Below are positions 8,577 to 17,443 of a DNA stretch of 40,474 nucleotides, piece by piece. Within the stretch, counting starts at the first letter, position 1. Each line of letters opens with the position of its first letter. The position numbers were made by a program, and so were the translations under genes. The notes under the pieces are model-generated. The model was not told where the DNA came from, searched no databases, and saw only the letters and a program-made list of their open reading frames with translations. Source of the stretch: an uncultured Cytophagales bacterium (GTDB taxonomy: Bacteria > Bacteroidota > Bacteroidia > Cytophagales > Bernardetiaceae). The DNA lies in NCBI GenBank assembly GCA_937136415.1, contig CAKZOK010000090.1, positions 1 to 40,474 on the forward strand. The letters run 5' to 3'.

Positions 8577-11500
8577 ATGATACGGCATTTATTGGTTATT
8601 TTTTGGTTATTTTTTACTTGTACTATTTGTTTTTTACAAAGAATACAGGCTCAAAATTACGACCTTGCTTACCAACATATCACTACAAAAAATGGTCTTT
8701 CGAATAATTTTGTGACTGCAATTATTCAAGATAAAAAAGGATTTATTTGGATTGGAACGCAAGAAGGATTAAATAAATACGATGGATATTCCTTCAAAAT
8801 ATATAAATCAAATACAGAAAAAAAATATCATTTAAGTAGTAATCACATTACTTTTTTGAAAGAAGAAATAGAAAAAAACGTTATTTGGATAGGAACAATA
8901 ACAGGTCTTAGCAAACTGCACACAAATCAAGACAGCATAGAAAATATTTCATTTTTTAATAAAAAACATATCAATTATATCTCAATAGACAAACAAAAAA
9001 CGGTTTGGGTGGCTACCAATAAAGGAATATTCAGACAAGAAAAACAAAAATGGATAGAATCTTCTCTCAATTTGGAGGCTGATAAAGATTATAGTTTTAT
9101 TGATACAAAATTAATTAATGGAATTGAAAAACAAGTTTTGGTAGCTACCCAACGCACCGAACCAAATGAGCATACTCTTTTTTGGAAAACAAAAGAAAAT
9201 CAAGAATGGAAAAAAATATTAAAAACTCCTTTTAATCTGCAATATTTTGATAAAAAAGGAAAATTATGGACTTCCTTCAAAGACGAACAATTAGAAGAAG
9301 GCTATAATAAAATCTATGACAAAACTCTAAAAATAGATTCTATTCATTTTGATAAATCTCAATCGTTCAGAATGATTATACCTTTTTTGGCTTTTAAAGA
9401 CAAGCCCAAAGACAATAAAACAAACGATATTTGGTTTTTTGAAAGTAGAGGAATTGCTTTGATTGATTTGAATAAAAAAAAATTTCGTCATTGGTTTTAT
9501 TGGAAATATTTTGCAGAAAGTGCCGACCAATACGCCGTAGAAACGATTTTTAGAGATACTTCTCAAAATTATTGGATTTGTACGCAGGGAATGGGAGTGT
9601 TTATTTTTGCCGATTATACCATCAATAATTTCAGAACCTACCAATACAGAAAAGGCTTCGAAAATAGCCTTAGCCACCCAAGCACAAGGGCTATCTATAA
9701 AGACTCCAAAACCAAAACTACATGGATAGGAACGTATGGAAAAAACAACGAGGTAGATATTTTTATAGGAGATTCTATCAAAAAAACGCTTTTTATTGAT
9801 AGCTATGTTCATCTAATCAAAGAAGACCCAAAGGATAGCAATATTCTTTGGTTTTCGACCTCCTCTGGCATCAGAAAAATAGACAAAGAAAAAATAAAAG
9901 TACTGGAAACCTATAAAATGAATCGGAATATTTTACAAGATATTTTGCCTCTCAATGATTCTACTTTATGGGTTGCTGGAAGTGATAATTTATATCATTT
10001 CAATCCAATTACAAAAAAATTTACTCCTTATCCTCATCTAAATAAAATTACTCATTTATACAAAAATAATCAAAATGATATTTGGGTAGGTTCGACAAAT
10101 AAAGGAATTGGTTTTTTGTCCAATACAGAAAAAATTGATGCAGAAAATGCCAAAAACCTTCAAATAACTTATTATAATCCAAATAAAAATAAAGAAAATG
10201 AAGTTTGTTATATAAAACAAATTCAGGAAAGCAAAACAGAGTTATCAATTTTTTGGGTTTCGACAACCAATGGTTTCTACAAATTTGATTATAAAAAAAG
10301 AACTTTTTTGGAGCATTATACAGAAAAAAATGGACTGCCAAACAATGTTGTCTATGCTATCTTAGAAGACAATGAAGGCAACCTATGGGGAAGCACCAAT
10401 CACGGTATTTTTAAGTTCAATCCTAAGACAAAAACCTTTACTAATTTTGATAGGCAAGACGGTTTGCAAGACAATGAATTTAATACATTTTCTTATTTCA
10501 AAAGTGCCGAAGGAGAGCTATTTTTTGGAGGAATTGATGGTGTAAATGCTTTTTTTCCGAAAGATATGAAGAAAAATAATTTTGTTCCTGCTATTCATCT
10601 AACAAGTTTTGAAAAGCTAGGAAAAAAGGTAAATCTTGAACAAAATATTTCAGAACTAAAAGAAATTTCTTTGCCTTTAGAAGAAGCCAAAATGCTTACT
10701 TTTAATTTTGCTATGCTTAGTTTTTATCAAAGCAATAAAAATAAATATGCCTACAAATTAGAACCAATTCAGAAAGAATGGATTGATTTGGGAACAAAAA
10801 CAGAGCTTACACTTACCAATCTTTTGGCAGGAAATTACAAACTTCATATAAAAGGCTCAAATAATCATGGGTTTTGGAACAAAAACGGAATTGAATTAAA
10901 AATCAATATTACGCCTCCTTTTTATCAAACTTCTTGGTTTCAATTTTTGTGTGTTTTGATTTTTTTGGCGAGTATTTATTTTTATTACAAAATCAAATTA
11001 AGACAATCAAAAAAACAGGCTATTTTTTTAGAAAATCAAGTAAAAGAGCGCACAAATGAAATTTTGATACAAAAAGAAGAGTTACAAATTACTAATGAAA
11101 AACTAAAAGAACTTGATGATTTTAAAGAAAAAACAACTAATATGCTTGTTCATGACTTGAAAAATCCGTTGGGAACAATTATTTATGAAGCTAAAAATAA
11201 TCTTTCAATAAGAAAAGCAAGTCAGCGAATGATGAATTTGCTTTTGGCTTTATTAGATTCTCAAAAAATACAATCGCCTCAATTTCAATTAAATTTGAAA
11301 AAGGTAGCTTTTCATTCTCTTTTAGAAAGCGTTTTGGAAGAGGTAGAAGTATTCTTGATAGAAAAAAAAATACAAGTTATTTATGAAGAAGAAAATTATT
11401 TTTACTTAGAAATTGATAAAAACTTGATACAAAGAGTTTTGGTAAATCTGTTTACTAACGCCATAAAATACAGCTACAAACATTCTTTTATCAAAATTTC

Positions 11501-12035
11501 TATACAAAAACTAGAAAATAATTTTGCTCAAATTACGGTTACAGACAACGGAAAAGGAATTGATAAAAATCAAATTGATTCAATTTTTGATTCTTACAAA
11601 CAAGTAAATCCTCAAAAAATGGGAAATATTGCTTCTACAGGTTTAGGACTTTCATTTTGCAAACTTGCCGTCGAAGCACACCTAAAATATATTGAAGAAA
11701 ACAGCAAAATTTGGGTAGATTCTATTCCTAATAAAGAAACTAATTTTCATTTTATTGTGCCTCTTTTAGAAACAAAACAAAACACAGAACAAACGATTAA
11801 TAATAAAACTCAAAACACTATTTCTACGTATCAATTTTCAGAAACAGAACTCAATTATTTGCTTCCTTTTATAGAAGAATTAAAGCAATTAGAAGTTTAT
11901 CAAGTGAGTCAAATTAGAAGTATTTTAAATTCTTTAGATGATAAAAGCACAACAATTACAGTTTGGAAAAATGAAATTCAAGAAATTCTCTACCGAGTAG
12001 ATGAAGAAGAATATCAAAAATTATTGATTATTTAA
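8577..12035 (+). CDS. Two-component sensor histidine kinase with extracellular propeller repeats
   Basis: A 1152-residue membrane sensor kinase. After a signal peptide (1-25) there are many two-component-regulator propeller repeats (for example NNFVTAIIQDKKGFIWIGTQ and NNVVYAILEDNEGNLWGST) to about residue 690, then a Y_Y_Y-like domain (YAYKLEPIQKEWIDLG) and one transmembrane helix near 790-810 (FLCVLIFLASIYFYY). A coiled coil leads to the H-box VHDLKNPLG with H859. The ATP-binding domain has an N-box (NLFTNAIKYS), DNGKGID and GLGLSFCK. Unlike many Bacteroidota hybrids it has no receiver or DNA-binding domain; these are encoded by the next gene, 18 bases downstream. A C-terminal extension of about 85 residues after the ATPase domain is unassigned. 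The ligand is unknown. Confidence 0.93.
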   Translation: MIRHLLVIFWLFFTCTICFLQRIQAQNYDLAYQHITTKNGLSNNFVTAIIQDKKGFIWIGTQEGLNKYDGYSFKIYKSNTEKKYHLSSNHITFLKEEIEKNVIWIGTITGLSKLHTNQDSIENISFFNKKHINYISIDKQKTVWVATNKGIFRQEKQKWIESSLNLEADKDYSFIDTKLINGIEKQVLVATQRTEPNEHTLFWKTKENQEWKKILKTPFNLQYFDKKGKLWTSFKDEQLEEGYNKIYDKTLKIDSIHFDKSQSFRMIIPFLAFKDKPKDNKTNDIWFFESRGIALIDLNKKKFRHWFYWKYFAESADQYAVETIFRDTSQNYWICTQGMGVFIFADYTINNFRTYQYRKGFENSLSHPSTRAIYKDSKTKTTWIGTYGKNNEVDIFIGDSIKKTLFIDSYVHLIKEDPKDSNILWFSTSSGIRKIDKEKIKVLETYKMNRNILQDILPLNDSTLWVAGSDNLYHFNPITKKFTPYPHLNKITHLYKNNQNDIWVGSTNKGIGFLSNTEKIDAENAKNLQITYYNPNKNKENEVCYIKQIQESKTELSIFWVSTTNGFYKFDYKKRTFLEHYTEKNGLPNNVVYAILEDNEGNLWGSTNHGIFKFNPKTKTFTNFDRQDGLQDNEFNTFSYFKSAEGELFFGGIDGVNAFFPKDMKKNNFVPAIHLTSFEKLGKKVNLEQNISELKEISLPLEEAKMLTFNFAMLSFYQSNKNKYAYKLEPIQKEWIDLGTKTELTLTNLLAGNYKLHIKGSNNHGFWNKNGIELKINITPPFYQTSWFQFLCVLIFLASIYFYYKIKLRQSKKQAIFLENQVKERTNEILIQKEELQITNEKLKELDDFKEKTTNMLVHDLKNPLGTIIYEAKNNLSIRKASQRMMNLLLALLDSQKIQSPQFQLNLKKVAFHSLLESVLEEVEVFLIEKKIQVIYEEENYFYLEIDKNLIQRVLVNLFTNAIKYSYKHSFIKISIQKLENNFAQITVTDNGKGIDKNQIDSIFDSYKQVNPQKMGNIASTGLGLSFCKLAVEAHLKYIEENSKIWVDSIPNKETNFHFIVPLLETKQNTEQTINNKTQNTISTYQFSETELNYLLPFIEELKQLEVYQVSQIRSILNSLDDKSTTITVWKNEIQEILYRVDEEEYQKLLII

Positions 12036-12053
12036 GCAAAAAAATATCTCCTT

Positions 12054-12959
12054 TTGAATACCTACACTATCCTAGTCGCTGACGACACTCAAGAAAATCT
12101 AAAACTGATTACTGAATATTTGGAAAATGATGCAAAAGAAAGTCAAAGTAAAAATTTGCTTCCTTTTGATTATCAAATCTTGCTTGCTCCCAATGGAGAA
12201 ATAGCTTTCAAAATTGCCCAAAAAACAGAAATTGATTTACTTATCACAGATTGGGAAATGCCCAAAATGAACGGTTTGGAGCTTATTTCTGCTTGTCAAA
12301 AACATAAAAAGTTGCGAAAAATTCCTATCATAATGATAACTGGAATGTATATTGAAGCCGAAAACCTCAAACTTGCCTTAGAAAAAGGAGCGATTGATTT
12401 TATCAGTAAACCGATTGCTCAAATGGAACTTGTAGCAAGGGTAAGGTCGGCTATCAAGCTACAAGAATCTTTCAAAGTTATTGAAGAACAAAAAAATAAA
12501 GAACTTAGCGCAAAGATTCTGCATACACAAAGACAAAACGAAATTTTGATAGAAATTGATAATCAGTTTGATAATATTTTAAGAAAAATTAGAAAGCAAC
12601 AACGCAAAAAAGAAGAAAACAAAAGCCTAGATACAGATATTTCTGTTTATTTAAACGAATTGCATGACATCAAAAAAAGCATCAAAAAAAATATAGACAT
12701 CGAACACGATTGGGAAAATTTTCAGCTTCAATTACAGCAAAACCACCCAGAATTTATACAAAAATTAGCCGTTTATCAAGATTTGAAACCTCATGAACTT
12801 CGTTTTTTGACCTATCTTTATATCAGAATGAATGATAAAGAAATTGCAAGAATATTAAATATAAATTATCAAAGTGTGAGAGCTTACAAATCAAGAGTAA
12901 AGAAAAAATTAGATATAGAAAACGGAATTTCTTTGAATGATTGGATTGTGAATCTTTGA
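12054..12959 (+). CDS. Response regulator with C-terminal helix-turn-helix
   Basis: A 301-residue cytoplasmic response regulator, very likely the partner of the kinase ending 18 bases upstream. The receiver domain spans about 1-135, with acidic residues D10/D11, phospho-acceptor D66 in ITDWEMPKMNG, and the conserved lysine in FISKP. A long charged coiled-coil region (about 140-235) joins it to a C-terminal LuxR-like HTH (LKPHELRFLTYLYIRMNDKE, then QSVRAYKSRVKKKL). The start is TTG: no in-frame ATG exists near the receiver's first strand, and TTG at 12054 gives the correct NTYTILVADD beginning. It may control the divergent outer-membrane gene (inference). Confidence 0.9.
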   Translation: MNTYTILVADDTQENLKLITEYLENDAKESQSKNLLPFDYQILLAPNGEIAFKIAQKTEIDLLITDWEMPKMNGLELISACQKHKKLRKIPIIMITGMYIEAENLKLALEKGAIDFISKPIAQMELVARVRSAIKLQESFKVIEEQKNKELSAKILHTQRQNEILIEIDNQFDNILRKIRKQQRKKEENKSLDTDISVYLNELHDIKKSIKKNIDIEHDWENFQLQLQQNHPEFIQKLAVYQDLKPHELRFLTYLYIRMNDKEIARILNINYQSVRAYKSRVKKKLDIENGISLNDWIVNL

Positions 12960-13198
12960 TGAAGGGGCAAGAGGAGAGGGAATTGGGAGTGGAGAAATGA
13001 AAACTACTTTATAATTTCAAAACCTGCTAATCGAATTGGCATTTTTCTATATAAATATGTATTTTTGATAAAATTTAAAACAGAATTTTCATATCACACA
13101 AGGAATAATAAATTGCTTAAATTTACGCTTTTGAACTTTTAAATATTTGATAGCCAGTATTTTTTATTCAAAATTATTCCTATAAATCCCATATTAAA

Positions 13199-13687
13199 AT
13201 GAATTATTGGTTTCTCTGCAAAGTCAGTTATACAAAAGAATTAGAAGACGGAACGATAAAAAGAATGAAAGATAATTATCTGACCGATGCCACTACGCTC
13301 ACAGAAGCAGAAGCACGTATGCACGAAGAAGTGGGGCGTTCGATGCGAGGAGAATTTTCGGTAGCTGCTGCAAACAGAATGAATTTTGTAGATGTTTTTA
13401 CTTACAATGACGCTGATAATTATTACAAATGCAAGATTCGTTATGTAACCATTGACGAAGCAAAAGGCAAAGAGCGTGAAGTAAAAAATCAAGTTTTGAT
13501 AGCTGCAAATGACCTTTTAGATGCTCATAATCGTCTGACAAAAGAATTTTCTTCGATGCTTGTTCCTTACGAAATCATTGAGATTATCAAAACTCCTTTG
13601 GTAGAAGTATTTCGTTATAAGTCGCCAGATGAGAGAGTTACACCAAACCTTCGTCCTATTTCAGAAATTGAAGAGATAGAAGACTAA
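13199..13687 (+). CDS. DUF4494 domain-containing protein
   Basis: A 162-residue soluble protein of the DUF4494 family, which is widespread in Bacteroidota and has no assigned function. Family-like features are the opening MNYWFLCKVSY, the LTEAEARMHEEVG segment near residue 35, and YYKCKIRYVTIDEAKGKE near residue 78. There is no signal peptide or membrane helix. It appears monocistronic, with about 240 bases of AT-rich sequence upstream and a hairpin-rich region and terminator downstream. Confidence 0.85.
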   Translation: MNYWFLCKVSYTKELEDGTIKRMKDNYLTDATTLTEAEARMHEEVGRSMRGEFSVAAANRMNFVDVFTYNDADNYYKCKIRYVTIDEAKGKEREVKNQVLIAANDLLDAHNRLTKEFSSMLVPYEIIEIIKTPLVEVFRYKSPDERVTPNLRPISEIEEIED

Positions 13688-13694
13688 GTAAATT

Positions 13695-13760
13695 ACGCTT
13701 TAGCATAGTAGCTTACGCTTTAGCGTGAGAAAATGTACCGAATGCTTTAGCTTTCGAATA
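13695..13760. repeat. GCTTTAGC mini-palindrome cluster
   Basis: Three short hairpins in a row share a GCTTTAGC core: TACGCTTTAGCATA, TTACGCTTTAGCGTGAG and CGAATGCTTTAGCTTTCG. The GTAGCTTACGCTTTAGCGTG block recurs just after the rseP stop (23027-23046), and a related TGTAGC-ATAC-GCTACA hairpin follows the ileS stop. Confidence 0.6.
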
Positions 13761-13800
13761 AAAAAAAGCTGCAAAAACGAAAATTTTGCAGCTTTTTTTG
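13761..13800 (+). terminator. Terminator of DUF4494 gene
   Basis: AAAAAAAGCTGCAAAA (13761-13776) pairs fully with TTTTGCAGCTTTTTTT (13784-13799), giving a GC-containing stem, a 7-base loop and a T run. Confidence 0.85.
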
Positions 13801-13967
13801 TTGTATTTATTTTGATAAATAAATTTCTAATAAAACAATATATTTTATTGTAATTACAGGGTATGTTCAATCAAAGAATTTATAGCATTTTTTTGGCTTT
13901 GACAGTCCTTTCACAAGGCTGTCAATAGTTTAAAAAATAAGCACTTTGAGTTATATGTATCTTTTTT

Positions 13968-14046
13968 AACCGTCGTTGAGGCTATGCCGTCAACGAGGTT
14001 TAAAATCACAATCCTCAACGACAGCGAAGCCTCGTTGATGGTTGAA
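13968..14046. repeat. Paired-hairpin palindromic element
   Basis: The left half contains TCGTTGA-N10-TCAACGA and the right half TCAACGA-N10-TCGTTGA, each a perfect 7-bp hairpin. The two halves are also imperfect inverted copies of each other (about 20 of 29 positions by eye), and the outer arms continue as TTTTTTAACC...GGTTGAAAAAA. The layout resembles REP doublets. No gene or tail suggests an mRNA function. Confidence 0.6.
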
Positions 14047-14221
14047 AAAAACATATATTTGGTAAAAACTTTGTAGGTAGTTTTTTGGTAATCCAAAAAA
14101 ACTCACAATAGCTCTCTTTCCAACTATTAAAGTTTTTAAATAAATCCTTTTGTTATAGAAATCCGTAAATTAAAAATGTATTATTTATATAAAAAATTCC
14201 ATTCATAAAATAATAAATTTA

Positions 14222-16171
14222 ATGTTCAAAAATAATTTTATTCTAAAAATTTTATTTCTATTTATCTGTTTTTCATTTTTTATAACAAACTCATACAGTC
14301 AGAAACCAGATGAAATTTATAATCAATACAAAAATAAATTTCCTGATAAAATGGCTGTTTTATTGGAAAAAAATGATGAAATAATCATTGATTTTGAAGC
14401 TGATACTGTTTCGACAATTCATACAGAATATGAAGATTTATTATTCTTGACAGACCGTGCCACAGGTTTATCCAACCAAAAAGCGTATGAATCTTATTTT
14501 TCTAAAATAGAAAAAATTGATGCTGTTACGCTTGTTCCGAATGGAAAACGTTATAAAAAAATGAAAGTAGAGTATTTCAAAAAAGAAAAAGAATCTTCTT
14601 CAGGAATATTTTATGATGATTTGGAATCTACGAATTTTATTATGCCAAATGTTTCTCCAAAAGCTCGTACACAGGTTTCGATTACGCAGAATATCAAAGA
14701 CCCTCGTTTTTTGAGTTCGTTTTATTTGGATAGTTATGTTCCGATAGAATCGGCAAAACTGACTTTGAAAGTAAATAAAAATATAGAAATTGCTTACAAA
14801 TTATTTAATACAGAAAATATAAAATTAGATTTCACCAAGACTGAAAAAGGAAATTATATTATTTATGAATGGAAAGCCAAAAACTTAGAGGGTTTCAAAT
14901 CAGAAGATGATGCGCCTCGTAGAAATTATTTTTCGCCTCATATTGTTTATTATGTTACTCAAATAAATTACCCAAATCGCTCACAAAAAATAGCTAAAAG
15001 TGTTGCTGATTTGTACGATTGGTATTCTAGTTTGTCTTGTAAAGTAAATTTAGAAGATGATGCAGCATTGTTCAAAACTGTTGAGAAACTCACAAAAGGC
15101 ATGACCGACGAACAAGAAAAAGTCAAAAATATTTTTTATTGGGTGCAAGATAACATCAAATATATTGCTTTTGAGGACGGAATGCGTGGTTTTATTCCTA
15201 GTGAAGCCAGTTTTGTCTATTCAAAACGCTATGGAGATTGTAAGGGAATGTCTTCTATTATTCATAAAATGCTCAATATGGCAGGCATCGAAAATACCTA
15301 TCTGACTTGGATTGGTTCGAGAAATTTGCCGTATAAATATTCTGAAATTCCTACTCCGATTGTGGATAATCATATGATTGTAACCTATCAACCGACGGAG
15401 GGCGAATTTATTTTCTTAGATGCAACCGATTCGTATTCGCCTTTTGGTTTTCCTTCTTCGATGATTCAGGGCAAAGAAGCTCTCTTAGGAATGGGAAGGC
15501 AAAAACACAAAGTGGCATTAGTTCCGATTATTGATAAAGAAAAAAATTATTCAAAAGAATCGGTTGAACTTTCTATTTCGGACAAAAAACTAATTGGAAA
15601 AGGAAAATATTCGTCTGAAGGCTATCCAAAGGGTTACATGACACATTATATAGACGGACTTTCGAAGGAAAATGAACAGCGTTATATGAATCGTTATTTT
15701 ACAAAAGGTAATAATAAATTTTTTGTAGATGATTATACAATCAATAATCTGAATAAAAAAGATGAGGCATTAAAGATTGAATATGATTTCAGAATTGAAG
15801 ATTATGCAAAATTTGTGGGCGATGAGATTTATATCAATATGAATATGGAGAAAGCATTTGGCAACGATGAGATAGATAAAAAACGAAAATCTCCTATCGA
15901 AAATGATTATCTTTTTGAGGCAAATAATGATATTTTTTTACAAATTCCTAAAGGATATGAAGTAGAATATTTGCCCGAAAACAGTACTTTTAAAAACGAT
16001 TTGTTTGGTTATACTATCCAATACAAAAAAGAAGGCGACAAAATAAAATTTGTTCATAATTATTACAAAAATTATTTATTACTCAATAATGAGAGTTTTG
16101 AAGATTGGAACAAAATGATAAAAGAAGCAAATAAAGCCTATCGTGAAGTTATTATTTTGAAGAAAAAGTAG
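14222..16171 (+). CDS. DUF3857 and transglutaminase-like domain protein, exported
   Basis: A 649-residue exported protein of the DUF3857/transglutaminase-like family. A signal peptide covers about 1-26 (ending NSYSQ). The DUF3857 beta-rich domain occupies about 50-230, and the transglutaminase-like core about 265-405. The catalytic triad is visible as C340 (YGDCKGM), H384 (DNHMIV) and D400 (LDATD), so the enzyme is probably active rather than a degenerate copy. A C-terminal beta-rich domain (DUF2569/3858-like position) follows. Family members are common in Bacteroidota as periplasmic or surface proteins; their substrates are not established. It appears monocistronic, with a terminator just downstream. 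Confidence 0.88.
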   Translation: MFKNNFILKILFLFICFSFFITNSYSQKPDEIYNQYKNKFPDKMAVLLEKNDEIIIDFEADTVSTIHTEYEDLLFLTDRATGLSNQKAYESYFSKIEKIDAVTLVPNGKRYKKMKVEYFKKEKESSSGIFYDDLESTNFIMPNVSPKARTQVSITQNIKDPRFLSSFYLDSYVPIESAKLTLKVNKNIEIAYKLFNTENIKLDFTKTEKGNYIIYEWKAKNLEGFKSEDDAPRRNYFSPHIVYYVTQINYPNRSQKIAKSVADLYDWYSSLSCKVNLEDDAALFKTVEKLTKGMTDEQEKVKNIFYWVQDNIKYIAFEDGMRGFIPSEASFVYSKRYGDCKGMSSIIHKMLNMAGIENTYLTWIGSRNLPYKYSEIPTPIVDNHMIVTYQPTEGEFIFLDATDSYSPFGFPSSMIQGKEALLGMGRQKHKVALVPIIDKEKNYSKESVELSISDKKLIGKGKYSSEGYPKGYMTHYIDGLSKENEQRYMNRYFTKGNNKFFVDDYTINNLNKKDEALKIEYDFRIEDYAKFVGDEIYINMNMEKAFGNDEIDKKRKSPIENDYLFEANNDIFLQIPKGYEVEYLPENSTFKNDLFGYTIQYKKEGDKIKFVHNYYKNYLLLNNESFEDWNKMIKEANKAYREVIILKKK

Positions 16172-16185
16172 TTTTTTATTCTGTT

Positions 16186-16224
16186 AAAAAAGCCTTTGTT
16201 TATAAATAAGCAAAGGCTTTTTTT
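16186..16224 (+). terminator. Terminator after DUF3857 gene
   Basis: AAAAAAGCCTTTG (16186-16198) and CAAAGGCTTTTTTT (16211-16224) form a stem with a 12-base loop and T tail. Confidence 0.85.
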
Positions 16225-16256
16225 GTATAAAAATCGTAAATTTTGGTAAGTTTTTG

Positions 16257-16264
16257 TATCTTTG
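16257..16264 (+). promoter_or_regulatory. -7 promoter element for ctaA
   Basis: TATCTTTG, followed by CA, matches the Bacteroidota TAnnTTTG -7 consensus. It lies 33 bases after the upstream terminator and about 87 bases before the preferred ctaA start at 16351. This placement argues against the in-frame TTG at 16243, which lies upstream of the promoter motif. Confidence 0.55.
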
Positions 16265-16350
16265 CACCAAATTTAAAAACCTTCTTGTTGAGCATTTATT
16301 TTACTAGCTATCAACAACTTACTAAAGAAAGGTTTAATTTAAAGAAAAAT

Positions 16351-17355
16351 ATGGTTGCTATTTATCGAAAATTTGGAATTACTACAATTATTGCCGTTTA
16401 CTTACTTATTTTAGTGGGTGGAATTGTGCGTAGTACAGGCTCTGGAATGGGTTGCCCCGATTGGCCAAAATGCTTTGGGCAGTATGTTCCACCGACAGAT
16501 ATTAGTGAATTACCAGAAGATTATAAGACTGTTTTTGCAGTGCAAGGGCGTGAAATTGCTGATTTTAATGCTGTTCATACGTGGATAGAATATATCAATC
16601 GCCTTTTAGGTGTTTTGATTGGATTTTTTATTTTGATTACGGCTGTGCTTTCAATTTCATTTTGGAAAAAAGACAAAATTATTACCTTGTTTTCTGTTTT
16701 GGCTCTCATTGCTGTTATTATTCAGGGGTGGCTTGGCGCAAAAGTAGTTTCCACGGATTTGCACGAAGGAATGATAACCATTCACATGATAATGGCTCTT
16801 CTGATTGTCGGACTTCTGATTTATACGGTGGTGCGTTCGTACAACGGAATTATCAAAACTGAAAAAATCACAAATCCTTCAAAGATTAATTTGATTGCCT
16901 TTGCAAGTTTTGGAGTGGCTTTTTTACAGCTTATTTTGGGGACGCAAGTAAGAGAAAGCATTGATACAATTTCAAAAAAATTAGGCGAAAATATGCGAAC
17001 TGAATGGATAGAAGGCATAACAGAAATAAGTAATACATTTTATATTCATCGTTCTTTTTCTATTTTGGTTTTGCTGCTTCATCTAGGTTTGATTTATATG
17101 CTTTGGAAAAATGCAAGCAAAAACGGACGCATTCAAAGATTAGGAAAAAGCCTTTTGATTATTTTAATAATTGAAGTAATTACAGGAATTATTATGGCAT
17201 ATTTTGCCATTCCAAAACCCTTACAACCCATTCACATGCTTTTGGCTTCCGTAGCTTTGGGCATTCATGTACTACTTATTTTATTTATTAATTTTGATTT
17301 TCTTTTTAGGAAAAATGTTGTAGAAGTCGCTCGTGGTAACACAAGCAACGAATAA
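16351..17355 (+). CDS. ctaA: Haem A synthase (COX15/CtaA)
   Basis: Oxidises haem O to haem A in the inner membrane for aa3-type cytochrome oxidase. The start chosen is ATG 16351 (MVAIYRKFG), giving 334 residues; the frame is open to a TTG at 16243, but that stretch carries a promoter motif and unrelated sequence. Family features are GGIVRSTGSGMGCPDWPKCF near the N-terminus, and haem-ligand histidines in NAVHTWIEY, HEGMITIHM, YIHRSFSIL and PIHMLL, within about eight hydrophobic helices. cyoE and oxidase subunit III follow on the same strand. Oddly, the last nine codons and the stop lie within the left arm of an inverted-repeat element (17327-17426). Confidence 0.95.
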   Translation: MVAIYRKFGITTIIAVYLLILVGGIVRSTGSGMGCPDWPKCFGQYVPPTDISELPEDYKTVFAVQGREIADFNAVHTWIEYINRLLGVLIGFFILITAVLSISFWKKDKIITLFSVLALIAVIIQGWLGAKVVSTDLHEGMITIHMIMALLIVGLLIYTVVRSYNGIIKTEKITNPSKINLIAFASFGVAFLQLILGTQVRESIDTISKKLGENMRTEWIEGITEISNTFYIHRSFSILVLLLHLGLIYMLWKNASKNGRIQRLGKSLLIILIIEVITGIIMAYFAIPKPLQPIHMLLASVALGIHVLLILFINFDFLFRKNVVEVARGNTSNE

Positions 17356-17426
17356 ATAATGAAATGAATAAGAAAGACAAATAGTAAAGAAATAAAATCT
17401 ACCATTGCTTGTGTCCCCACGAGCGA
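17327..17426. repeat. Inverted-repeat element between ctaA and cyoE
   Basis: The left arm (17327-17350) and right arm (17402-17426) are near-perfect inverted copies, TCGCTCGTG...ACACAAGCAA. Each arm can also fold on itself (GCTTGTG-TCCC-CACGAGC). About 30 bases at the right end recur as a direct repeat in the next element (18437-18466). The left arm encodes the CtaA C-terminus ARGNTSNE and its stop. Confidence 0.8.
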
Positions 17427-17443
17427 TAAAAAATATATAAATT

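Larger units (their letters stand above)
13688..14221. other. 534-bp intergenic region with palindromic elements
   Basis: No credible gene. It holds three small hairpins built on GCTTTAGC just after the DUF4494 stop, a terminator (13761-13799), and a paired-hairpin element at 13968-14046. The remainder is AT-rich upstream sequence of the DUF3857 gene, in which I see no clear promoter. Confidence 0.6.

Noticed and set aside
9327..9812. 161-codon minus-strand ORF inside the sensor kinase gene
   Set aside because: Antisense to a clear propeller domain; composition is that of a mirror frame.
16243..16350. Upstream extension of ctaA to a TTG
   Set aside because: It contains a TATCTTTG -7 motif and non-family sequence; ATG 16351 gives the normal CtaA N-terminus.
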